Below are positions 54,012 to 64,000 of a stretch of 64,000 nucleotides of DNA, piece after piece (the first letter of the stretch is position 1; the number at the start of each line of letters is the position of its first letter). The translations under genes were made by a program, and so were the position numbers. The stretch is from Multifurca ochricompacta (lineage: Eukaryota; Basidiomycota; Agaricomycetes; Russulales; Russulaceae). Where the stretch lies: positions 1-64,000 of the forward strand of contig WTXG01000028.1 in the NCBI GenBank assembly GCA_022496185.1. The letters are read 5' to 3'. The notes under the pieces were generated by a model. That model was given only the letters and a program-made list of their open reading frames with translations. It searched no databases and was not told the DNA's origin.

Positions 54012-57000
54012 TCAGTCACAAATTGAACAAACCCACAGTTCACCACAAGGTTTTAGTCTGAGTACACTCCGTTTGCAGTACATACACCCATGGATGCATC
54101 TATGGTTCGTCAAGCAATCGTGGCTGCCTTCATGCGAACGGCTTAGTATGCAATACAGGCTACATGACCCGCACTGCGACCGACAAAGTTGGACGCTGCC
54201 TCGGAGATCTATGACAGAGCTGTCAACCGTTCGGCGTAGCAATTCGATACTTGCGCAACCAGATTTGAATCGTTGCATGTTTGACTGCACCCACTTATCG
54301 ACATGGACTATACGCAGATCAGCGAGATGAGTCAAATACTGGGCGAGGTCGGAAGACCATTCGGAGTCGTCGACGTGTTGCCTAGTATTTATACGATCCC
54401 AGGATTCACGGAGAGTTGTGAGGCGACGTTCACGCTCTAACAGTGAGACAACTGGTCCTGGAAGGAAGAACTGTGCACTTGTATCCTCTGCTTGAATGAC
54501 TTGGCCCGTATCGAAATCCTAAGGGCTTCAGTTTGATGCAGGCTTACGATGGCTGGATGTTCACCTTTAAGAGCTCCAGCTCCGGGATGGTCTCTGCGAA
54601 ACCGGTCTCCAAAGCGTTAGGCAAGATTTCAAGGAGGGCGTTCGCGCGATGTGAGGCCATGGTTTCTGAAGCAGAAATATAGGAGAGAGGACAACTGTTA
54701 AAGGAACGCGAACCAACCTGAAATGGGTCCCCAGTCGTGTGCCTATCGGGTGCATCACATTGTTAATCAGCAATTGACCTCATCCGATATGAGTTAAACA
54801 GACCGTCAGCTTAGCCATCAATATCCTCAACGTGTACAAGAATTCGCCAGCAGTATGATGTATCGTTGGCTGCTGGCCAAGCATCCTTTTAATCGTACCA
54901 AAGAGTCTGTAGAATTCCCTCGACTCTATTACTGGCCACGGGATAATTTTCAAATTTCCGGCATGGAGGCGAGTAACAAAATTTGAATATTGCTCTTCCT
55001 TGACTATTTTCTGGAATTTGTGTGAGAATCTAGACGTCATGAGTGGATGGGAGGAGCACGTGCAGTATAGGAGACTCACTCCTTTGTCACCTCAGCTTTA
55101 TCGGAGGCAATGACATCCTATCGTATCAAGCGAGGAAAAGAATAAGCTGGTGATACGTGGAAGATGTGGCTTGCCAACCTTAATAATGACTACAAGCGTG
55201 GACTGGAAGAGTGATGGATTGGATGCAGGATCCAAAAAAAATGAACTTGACTTAAAGAACTGAAAGACACCGTGACTGTTTGAATCTTCGCCCAGGTAAA
55301 AGTTGTTGCGGAATAGGACCTAAAAGGGGCGTGATTTATACTGAAGGACGGAGGCTCAGGACTTGGGACATTGACCCACGAGATTAGAAATAGCAGTATT
55401 GAAGAGAACAAGAAGTATGTTCTCCTGAGCTGAACGTCGACGGCTGCTTACACCTGTAAATCAGGTTCTTCTCGGCATTCGGGGATATGTAACACCGGAC
55501 AGTAGATATTTTACCTTCGAAATCCAGTGCCACTATGAGCGCGTCATCACTAGGGCAAGCAGACATCCAGACACCATCTGGACAGGTCAACTTTCTAATC
55601 TCGAATAGGAACAGGAACAGGCACGGGAACCAACCTGAGGCACCCATCGTACTCGGCCCAAAACAACTGTCCACAAGGTGATTCAGGGCAAAGCTTTTCC
55701 CGACAGATTGCTCTCCTAAAGATGATACAACCTTTACAGGCTATAGTTAGGCAGCATAGTTAGGAACACTTCAGAGAGGATAAAAGTAGACGAGCTTCAC
55801 TTTCGATGCCCAATAACACCGGAAATCAACTCGTACCATCCAAACGACACAGTGTCCACGATTATGTCGACTCCAGCGTCCAGCAAAGATGCCTGCAGTT
55901 GTGCTGAAAGAACGCCGTCCTTAAGCGGGACGAATCTGTTCTCATGAGCAATTGCGATTTGGATGGGGACAATGCATAGCAAATTCGCCAACCATTCCCA
56001 GCTCGGAAACGGGAGACCGACCAGTCTGAATTGGTGGACAGGAACTGGTGCGCAAAAGAGGGAAGGTCCTTGCGGACACAGAGATACCACTGAGTTCATC
56101 GCCAGTTGGCTTGCGTGAAGTCTTTTCGAAGGTACTAACAATACGGGAAAAATACGAAGAAAAGGGACGCCGATCGTCGTTAGTTACGAAAATCAGTGCC
56201 TTCTGCCGTTCGCCACGAGTTGTTGTTGCACGACGTTTCACTGCTGGCAGCACGGGAAACCGTGTCCAGACATCAACGTGGCAGTCAATCAGACAGTTGT
56301 GAACAGCCTGGCTGGATGACGCTTGGGACCTCTGTTCTTGAATACTGAACTCCGTGGCTTCACGTTGATATCGAGGATAAGAGATCGACAACACCGCGAA
56401 TTCAGGTCAAATCCAATCAGGTGGATCGTGTTCGGGTTCACAATAGACGTCAGAAGCGCCGCCCCCGAGGTCAACAGGGAAATCGTCGGGTGTGATAAGA
56501 ATCCCATCAGTAGATCCAAAAGTAGACCAATGATATGCCCTCATGCTAGACACTTCATCTTCTTGAACAACTAGCACGCACGACCCATCTGGAGAAGAGT
56601 AGATCGCATGTGGTATCTGCGGGAGCTGTAGTGAAGCAGGTCTACAAACACCGGTCAGAAAGAAGATGAAAACGAAAACAAGGAAAATCGGATATACTTG
56701 GGCTGCAGCATGGTCAACGAAAATATTCTCGCTTGAGCATCCGAGTCAACGAATAGTATCTCTTCGCTACCATGAATGAAGCATGCGTGAATGATAGATA
56801 CACCAGGGGTATAGAACGGAGCAAGGTTAATTGCAGATCCCATTCCGCGCAAGGACTTGAACTCTTCATCGAAGACGAAGATATGTAGTTGCATCTACTA
56901 AATCTTATAACCCATATAACTACACCGAGGCAGTGTAGGACGTACCCTAGCAGATGCGTAGAATGCCAACATACGCTTCGATTCATCGAATGCAATAATG

Positions 57001-60000
57001 CCGGTCTCGCCAATCTTGTCCTTGTGGAATAATCGTGCGAATGATTGAGACTGTATGACATTATCGATGCGTGCTAGACTCTCGATATAGATCATGACGT
57101 TTCCCTGAGAATTGACAAGACCAAGAAGAATTCGATCCTCTTCAAGAAGATGAGCATATCTGAATGACCATCGTGAGATTTGACAATCTCCATGTTACTG
57201 AAGCCGTACGTACTTCACCAGGGTCCCAGGCGGGACGTGGAACGATCCAGAAATTCGCTCATTTACGACAGGGGTTGGGACCAATTTGGGATCTTGTTGC
57301 AAATTGTGCCTTTGGTCCGGGTGCAATTGCAAAAATGAACATGGAATTTAATCTCTTCCTCTGGCAGAAGTTCATGACGACCGCTGATGGAGTATAAACT
57401 CGAATCTAGTTGGGCGGATGAGTCGAATTCGCAGTGGGATTGAGACATCTAACAAACTTGGGAATGATGGTGGTCCCTCCTCATTTCGAAGTTGTCAATA
57501 TAAATTGTCGCTCGCCTGATCTGGGTTAGGTTGTTGGAATTTCCAGATACCAAAATGAACGCACCGATGTGGAGCGCTCTCTGGACAGATCCTCGATTTG
57601 ACGAACGAAATTTGATCTGAGGGTCTCTAGTTCCTTGTCTATTGCGCTTTGGAAAGTTCGTTGCACCTGCTTGTTGCATTCTCCTTTCAGTGTTGAATAA
57701 ATCTGCTCACTGATCTTGGATACAAGGGATTCGATCAGCCTAGCGATACAGGTGTAGGCAGTTTTTCTCAATGTCGACGGCGGCATCATATAGATAGTCA
57801 TCGGCACCAGTAGCGCTACGACGCACGAGGAACTTAGAGTCAGAGACCCTCGACGCATGGTTGCTGGCCTTTTCCCACAGTTCCCCCGAGGAACGCTTTG
57901 CAGCTTTGCCTATGCCTATCCAAGTCTTCAACGACTGGAATACACCACCAACTTCATCTTCCTTCCCGAAATTTTCCAAACTTGAAAAGGTGCTCTGCAT
58001 GTCCCTGCTTCCAAGTACTGCGTTTACCAGAGCCTCAATCTCGTTCGCTTCTAAATTTTGGGTATCCTCAGAGATAAGAAGACCACAGAGGAAATAGAAG
58101 CGGGTCTTTTTAAACTGAAATTCTGGATCATCAATGCTGCTGTCGAGGTGGGCGGCACGGATTCCATCTTGGATCATTTGTGCCGCTCTTGCATTTATAC
58201 GAAGGAGGTCGTGTAGTGGGTCCAACTACCCAGTTAGAAAGGAAACGAGATGATGATATAATCTTACTCTTCGCCCTGCCGGCTTGGACTCCTTGACTGG
58301 TGGAATTAATGGTTTCAGGGAAAAGGACTTCACGTCGAAGTGATCTATGATTGATGTTGATGAATTCCCAGAATAATGTATCTGAGGAACCACCGCTTAC
58401 GGGAAAGAAGTTAATACTTCGTTAGTCACAGCGTCCTTCAGCTTCACCCGTATGTCTTCGAAATCTTGATCGAGTTTTGTATGCATTTCCACTCGCTTCT
58501 CTACAAAGGTATTCAGGAAGCTTTGCGTCTTATTTTCCTTATTTTGCTCCCAATCTGCGTATTCTTTCGAAAATCGAGTACTGAGGCCCAAGTCCATCAA
58601 AGTTTTTCAGGAAGTAATCGTCGATCGTATTGGAAAGACACAGCACATCATCTCCATTGGCTCCACTGAAATGTAATATCATTAATGTGATATTTAAGAT
58701 AGAAATGGAACGCTTACCAACGAAGGCGAATCTGATCAGCTGTCTGGTGATCGAGAGAAAATGGCTCGACCACCGTCTTCGCTGGCTTGAACTCGGCTGT
58801 CATGAACCCTTGCACCTTTTCCCCATGAAGCAAACTCGGCAATAACACCTTGGGATCAACGTGCACCCCTGGTGGTGGGTGCTGTTCGACAAGAAGGGAA
58901 GAGTTCATCTAGTGACGAACAGGAATTCGGATTAGTGACGAGATAGAAAGCGGATTAGGGAAGATTGCACCGTAAATCCTGCCGTGCAGTAATTTTTTCT
59001 TCATTCCTTATTTTGATACCTGAAAGTGAGAAAGCCTGTCCGAGTCGTCGTGCTCTGAGTCGCTCGATAGGTTGACACCATCATCATAGTCGTCGTATTC
59101 TTCGTCACCGTCGTCACGCCATACAATTCCTTGTAAATGTTCCACAGAAAGTAAGCAAATGAGTTGGTCGCACAGCTTAGTTAGGTATCTGCGCATATCA
59201 CGTCTATTTAGAAAGGGAAGAGATGGGTAAGAGACCCTTACCGCATGAACATAACTCTGTTGCGCTGTACGGAAGGGGGCGCCTCGTCATTCCATGTTGT
59301 ATCTTCAGGCCAGTATAAGACATATATTTGTTCATCTGAAGTAGACGCAAACGAGCGTATAGCATATAATCCCGATCTTAGAATGACCTCGGCATCCCTG
59401 GTCGTGTAGTGAACCAATTTCCGCGCCACGTCCGTGTCACATTAGCTGGCTCAGATAAGAAAGAAACGTACATTTTGTCATCCGCGACATTGATTTCACG
59501 GAGAAACCTGACGATCTCTTCTTTCGAACCATATAATCCGATCGGCTTGAGCCAAATGCTATCCAGTGCTTTGAAGTCTACATTTGTGATGGAAGAACTA
59601 GAGTCCGTGGAGAGCGCGTCGATGAACTCCTGAAGGGATTGCTGAGCGATAATAATCTTATCAACTAGAAACGCTGTAAGCGCGGTGGAAACTGGTACAG
59701 GGAAATATATGACCAGGGCCCCTGCTTGATTGTTCTGTAATCAAATCGAGAAGTAAATATACTCCTTTCATGGGCTGGTTTCAGTGTCCACACACTTAGT
59801 TGGGCTTATCGATGTTAGAAGTTTGAGGCGGGACGGACTCAGCTGAGACTGAAGTGAAAAGCAAATCCTGTATGAAGCTACTAAACGATATGGTTTCCGT
59901 GGAATCCAGTAGGCTCGGGGTATAGGAAGGTAAGTTGGAGGTGGCTGAACTACTAATGGGGGCCAGTGCCAGTGCCCAACTTGACAAGGGGGTGGGTGCA

Positions 60001-60267
60001 CGTCACCCATGTCCCGTGTCCCGTGTACGTAAGTCTTCGACCACGTTTATTCCGCATGTATTAACTCGGGCCCACGCTCTACTAGTCCTGGGAGCTAAAA
60101 TTGAGCAACTGTGGCAAGGAGTGTAGCGAATTAATGACAATACTGACCATAATAAAACCGAAACCGCGAATCAACAAGTGCTTGAGGCCATCCTCCATTT
60201 CCATTCTAATTTCCGGGCCGCCTGTCCCGGTATCGCAATGGCTGCGTGCTTGGCTGTCAACGAACAT
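54012..60267 (-). pseudogene. VLIG-type large GTPase (fungal dynamin-superfamily-like), C-terminus truncated
   Basis: This large multi-exon minus-strand gene encodes a GTP-binding protein of the VLIG type. Such proteins in fungi are of unknown role; in animals they are interferon-induced. N-terminal exons give WLKPIGLYGSKEEIVRFLRE (near 59490-59560), IYVLYWPEDTTWNDEAPPS and RYLTKLCDQLICLLSVEHLQ. Helical exons follow at 57450-58670. A beta-propeller-like region at 56390-57200 includes EEILFVDSDAQARIFSLTML. CLIDCHVDVWTRFPVLPAVK leads into the G domain, with P-loop GEQSVGKS at 55693-55716, then GVWMSACPSDDALIVALDFEG, with DFEG at 55513-55524. Downstream are FQKIVKEEQYSNFVTRLHAG, NLKIIPWPVIESREFY, TAGEFLYTL, LADLRIVHVDKWVQSNMQRF and the start of a Cys/His-rich segment. 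The homology stops near 54012, so the rest is lost. The first exon (60147-60267) is uncertain. Confidence 0.8.
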
Positions 60268-60411
60268 CTAATCCTTTCTCCCGCCCACGTATCACCCGCT
60301 CCCACTCAATTTATAACACCCTTTCTTCTACAGTTTCCTCAACCCAATCAACTTGACGTGCACATCGACCCTATTGGACATCTTAAGGACGACATTACTG
60401 TCACGTTCGAG

Positions 60412-60798
60412 TTAAGGCTGTAACGGTCGATAACGTTCTGCCACAAAGAAGTCCATCTGGTGTCTTTGTGTGTGTATGTGTAGTAACTTCGCAAGGTGGA
60501 CTATTGAAAGGGTTTGGTGGGTAACCAATTTTGTTGTATATATAAACTTTTGGTGTACAAACGTTTCGGTTGCTCCGCTATCGACGAGGGTGGGCACAGT
60601 CCGATTTAGAGAAAACTGAACTTGTATTGTCAATGACTTAGGTACAATTGTTTCTGCTAGGTCCTTGAGGAAGGGACGCTTTTCTAGACCTTGCCAATAC
60701 CTGTTTCTTCCATCATCTCGCGCACTAGATTCTTGTCTTCTGTTGATAACCGTCGGGGTTTGGCGACACATAATGAGAAAATGTTTATGTCCTCGCAA
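60412..60798 (-). pseudogene. Ty3/gypsy protease relic
   Basis: A minus-strand segment reads FLKDLAETIVPKSLTIQVQF, then TLVDSGATETFVHQKF, the retropepsin motif in the context seen in elements B and C (LVDSGATENF). Upstream and downstream pol domains are absent. It is more diverged than B, C or D and represents an older insertion. Confidence 0.65.
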
Positions 60799-61112
60799 TT
60801 CAGTTGTGATAAAACTCAGCTGAGGCTTCAGTACCTAATCAAACTGTGTTATCTCTTTTCTCTAGGTTGTCCTGCAGGCAACCCTAGACGTCCGAACTGC
60901 TAAACATCTCCCTCGGAGCCTCCTAATCCCGATCCCTGATCTCCCACGCCCTGCTGACCGTAACACTGCTGCACGCGGAATATAAATTGGAATTTTTTTT
61001 AAGAAAAAAGAAAAAAGAAAAAGAAACATTAATGGACGCATAGGAAGTGTAGTAAAAATACGGCATGTGTTATCACATATCAAATAGTACAACCCCTATA
61101 CTAGAAATACCT
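60799..61112. other. Spacer with A-rich tract, no gene
   Basis: This contains an A-rich low-complexity tract near 60993-61026 (AAGAAAAAAG repeats) downstream of the SMC5 stop. Nothing else was recognised. Confidence 0.4.
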
Positions 61113-63015
61113 TTACATGAACGCTGCACCAGAACTTCCTCGCTTTGCAACGTAGTCACGTATCATGCTCATCATGTTGCCCAAACTATTGTCTTCTGGA
61201 AGCCACTCGCCATTATTGACACAGGACCTTCATAAGTCGATCATATTTCAAGTCCGGCAATAACTTGGGCATGATCAAGACGTACTGTCCACTGTCCGCC
61301 TTGCAAGTTGTCTTGACAAGCTCATTGTGCACTGCGCGCTCGGCGCGTTGGTCCATGCCCTGCACCCGCTCTTAGTGTTGCGACTTGGTTATTGACCCTA
61401 GATCACACACCTGATTAATCTCGTCAACCAACGAGAATGGGGCGCGGGCACACTCTGTCATACTCATGAGGTAAAGGATCGTGGTCAGGGAACGCTCCTG
61501 CAGAAAACCCGCCCCACTACATGGCGTCGGTAATGCACAGGCCGCAGAGACACTAAGATGAACAACGCACGCCACCAGACTGCCTGTGGGCCGTCAATTG
61601 TTGTAACTGCTCAGTATCGCGAAACTTGACTAGGATCGTGATAGCCCATTTTTCGTAGTCGTCATGTGGCGTGAGCTGCAACTCGCCTGCACATCCGATC
61701 CCTAGGGTCCTCCCAACTTAGAATCGTTTTATAAGAGACGAAGTAGACGCACGATCGAATGCCTCAGAAAACTTCTTCCAATGGACGTGACGAGGTCTTG
61801 TAAGGCAGGTTGCCAGTTGTCCTGATAGATGAAATGATCGCCGTCAGCACCTCAAACCAACTCCGCGTAGGCGCGCACTTACTCTGGCAACCTTGATTGA
61901 TTTCTCAAGTTTGGCAGCATGGCGCTCTCGCTCTTCTAGCTTTCTGCTCAAATATTTGATCTGTGTCCACCAGAGAGAATAACATCAACCCCTGAGGTGG
62001 GGAATACCGGCACAACAGTACGTACCTCCTCTTTACGACGTTCATACTGCTCAATAACACCCGGATCTGTGGCGAGAAGTAGTTCGAGCTTCTCCCGCAG
62101 CGTCTCCAACTCATCTTTTAACTGATCTGCGCTTCGCTCGTGAGCCGTGCCCGACTATCATGTTATAAACACCTTTAGTGCGCGGGCTTGGTGGAGAAAG
62201 GCAAATGACAACGCACCTCCTCCATCGCCTGAAAAGTGCGTCGCAATTTGTCATCGACCTCGTCGAGCTTCGCCTTGCTGATATCTAGCAGTTCCTTGGA
62301 GCGTTCCTTTGCCCGAACATAAACCGTATTTGCTATGCAGGTCAAACCAACCACACAAGAGTGAACAAAAAATAAAAGATCACATGCGGAGGGGGTAACA
62401 CGCACCAGTGTGGAACTCTGCGAGCGCTGCCTGATACTCGGCATCACGTTCTTCGAGAAGCGCCTCGAGCTCACGCTTGCGGCTACACTCCTGCAAATAC
62501 TCGAGCCCGAATTTTGTCGCCTCTACCTGATCTTTGATTGCAACGCGTACAAGACCCTACATGTTTTCTCGCCATTAGCGGAGGGACAGAAGGCTGCATC
62601 CCGAATACAGACAGCGTACTGTTGCGTAATGTCTGCACGCTGGCGGGTCAAAGTGAGCAGATTCTCCTTAAGCCCCACGCGTTCCGAATCTGTTGACTTT
62701 ACTCGTCGAAGTTCCTCAAGCCGGCTTTGTTGAATGCCTGTATGCACCCGCGTCTGCTCGTCAGAAAGGTGTGACGCATCGCCGTATATGGGTTGTTTCA
62801 GGCTCACGGAGCTTATTCTCAAGCGTGTCCATACGCTTCTTTGCAGCCGATACGGCCAGCTTGCGCGCTCTCAGCGCATCCTGTGATATTCCATATCCGT
62901 CGTTAGAGAAAATGTCGAGAGCAAAGTAGAGCTGCAGATGCTGCAGACTCACATTGCCGCCAAATAACAGGGCTCGCGTACAGCGTTCTGTTCCGATCTA
63001 ATCACGAAAGTATAT
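61113..63015 (-). pseudogene. SMC5: SMC5, C-terminal half (coiled coil and ATPase head) with two frameshifts
   Basis: SMC5 pairs with SMC6 in the DNA-repair cohesin-like complex. Only the second half is present. Short exons encode a long coiled coil: KLAVSAAKKRMDTLENKLRE near 62800-62880, EATKFGLEYLQECSRKRELE near 62450-62510, RSKELLDISKAKLDEVDDKL, and LETLREKLELLLATDPGVIE. DNWQPALQDLVTSIG (near 61800-61830) and RIGCAGELQLTPHDDYEKWA follow. The ABC signature is split by an intron: QSGG, then ERSLTTILYLMSMTE and APFSLVDEINQ (Walker B region), then GMDQRAERAVHNELVK. A one-base loss near 61770 and a two-base loss near 61215 break the frame. The C-terminus ends MMSMIRDYVAKRGSSGAAFM at 61113. Nothing of the N-terminal half or hinge is found above 63015. 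Confidence 0.85.
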
Positions 63016-63048
63016 TCAACGCACCTTCGAAGGATAGCGACATCATCA

Positions 63049-63331
63049 ATGAATTATGGTCCTCAAATCGGAACGCTGGCACTGGTAACAGCTGCAGTTG
63101 AGCGAGGGCTAACGGTATTCAAGGATGATGGAAAGGCGCGTGGTTTTATTGACAATCCTTGGGGCAAAAAGGCACGCGAATGGGTTACCACTACGGAAAG
63201 AGTCGACGACGATCGATGGGAACAGATAATTGAGAAAGCACAAACATATTTTCATGCTGGGTATGATGTGTCCTCCTCTCCAAATGCTGGAGGACCCAGT
63301 CACGCTTTCATCGAGCTTGACTGGTGCGTTT
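63049..63331 (+). CDS. Unrecognised protein, first exon
   Basis: The ATG at 63049 opens about 90 codons, including MNYGPQIGTLALVTAAVERG, WGKKAREWVTTTERVDDDRW and KAQTYFHAGYDVSSSPNAGG. A likely splice donor (CTG/GTGCGT) lies near 63324, after IELD. Amino-acid composition and the donor suggest a real coding exon, and similar Agaricomycete proteins of unknown function come to mind, but no family is assigned. It lies head to head with the broken end of SMC5, so the rearrangement that removed the SMC5 N-terminus may have placed it here. No continuation exon was identified in the next 400 bases. Confidence 0.45.
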
Positions 63332-63355
63332 TCTTACTTCCTTGTTACTTTTACT

Positions 63356-63739
63356 AATTGTCAATCCATCACGCGCGTAGATTATTTTGAATGACGTCAT
63401 AACTTTTCTATGGACACGCCGTGTTGCGTTGCAAAGGGGCTTTCACCCCGCACCGCATAGGCGGCTTTCTCGTACAACACGGATGGGCCACCGTGTATCG
63501 TTAGATCTATTTCTTTGAACCTATTTGTTTGTTGTGTCTAAGAGATGGATCTGATCTGATCACCAATTTGCATGCGCTTAGTCACGTGACATGACACTCT
63601 GAGTTGAGTGAGTGAGGCTTACAATCGAACAATCGAACGACGACCATCAAGTCGTCATGTCAAAGCACACTCTTTCTCTAAGCTCTCCCCAGCAAAGCAT
63701 GCCAGGCGTGAACACCAGGAACCGATCCCCTCTTCTTCA
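63356..63739. other. Spacer, no gene recognised
   Basis: This lies between the two plus-strand coding segments. It is probably the promoter region of the gene that starts at 63740. Confidence 0.4.
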
Positions 63740-64000
63740 ATGGATGTCGATCAAGAAGAATCTTCATCTATTACTTCGTCCTATCGCCTCCCTTCAGAGG
63801 GCCTCAAACGTTTTATGAAATATTTACCTGTAAGGCCGGATGCATCAAACCAGGAGATTAAAGAGGAGCTCAAGGCAATCTATGCGCGCTTTAGGATCGC
63901 ATACAATGGGTTTCGAACTGGTTTTGTCAGTGAGGATGTTTTCACAGAAAATGCTATTCGAGAAGAAGAGCATTTCTTCAACGTGTTGAAAAGGGCAGTT
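63740..64000 (+). CDS. Unrecognised protein, N-terminal part (runs off right edge)
   Basis: The ATG at 63740 opens 87 codons with no stop to the window end. The product starts MDVDQEESSSITSSYRLPSE and continues with GLKRFMKYLPVRPDASNQE, EELKAIYARFRIAYNGFRTG and NAIREEEHFFNVLKRA. It is acidic and helical in appearance, with balanced codon use. No domain was recognised and the rest is outside the window. Confidence 0.5.
   Translation, partial: MDVDQEESSSITSSYRLPSEGLKRFMKYLPVRPDASNQEIKEELKAIYARFRIAYNGFRTGFVSEDVFTENAIREEEHFFNVLKRAV

Noticed and set aside
1..64000. tRNA or rRNA genes and CRISPR arrays
   Set aside because: No tRNA B-box with a matching cloverleaf, no rRNA sequence and no spaced identical repeats were seen by eye. 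A tRNAscan run would be needed to exclude a tRNA fully.

Overview
The window looks like a gene-poor, transposon-rich stretch of a basidiomycete (Agaricomycete) nuclear genome. The host genes carry many short GT-AG introns of about 45-65 bases. They include families typical of Agaricomycetes: a DUF6533 membrane protein, a P450, and a very large fungal GTPase of the VLIG type. The repeats are chromodomain Ty3/gypsy elements, a Tad-like LINE and hAT-type elements. The mix resembles Rhizoctonia-like genomes, but the species cannot be fixed from sequence alone.

Host genes. At the left edge is the 5' end of the exocyst gene EXO70 (minus strand, running off the window), then a DUF6533 seven-helix protein (2.0-3.8 kb), a cytochrome P450 (5.0-7.5 kb) and a decayed MFS transporter (7.8-8.2 kb). 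Between 26.7 and 34.3 kb are three more copies of that MFS transporter. Two look intact (29.3-31.1 and 32.5-34.2 kb, minus). One is a broken plus-strand copy (26.8-28.4 kb) that forms an inverted duplication with the 32.5 kb copy. From 54.0 to 60.3 kb lies a VLIG-type GTPase gene that has lost its C-terminal end. From 61.1 to 63.0 kb lies the C-terminal half of an SMC5 gene with two frameshifts. Two unrecognised plus-strand coding segments close the window.

Mobile DNA. Element A (8.92-16.17 kb) is a large non-coding LTR element (LARD) with two 1,306-base LTRs and a 5-base target duplication. It sits inside an older LTR-like repeat, here called F. Element D (about 17.3-25.6 kb) is a decayed gypsy element. 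It was split by element B (19.60-25.25 kb), a nearly complete chromodomain gypsy element, and fused at its broken end to a Ty1/copia relic. A LINE (35.84-53.60 kb, minus, 26-base A tail, 13-base target duplication) was split by gypsy element C (43.21-53.25 kb). C in turn holds two non-autonomous hAT elements, one in pol and one in its 3' LTR. The order LINE, then C, then the hATs can be read directly from the target duplications.

How the parts work together. Elements A, B, C and D all place, two bases after the 5' LTR, a primer-binding stretch complementary to the predicted first 11-13 bases of their own transcript. This is the Tf1/sushi self-priming arrangement, and it is kept even in coding-empty A. 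B, C and D keep a T-run at the gag stop where the -1 frame opens, suggesting gag-pol expression by -1 frameshifting. C also carries an extra ORF of about 400 codons, of unknown function, between integrase and the 3' LTR.
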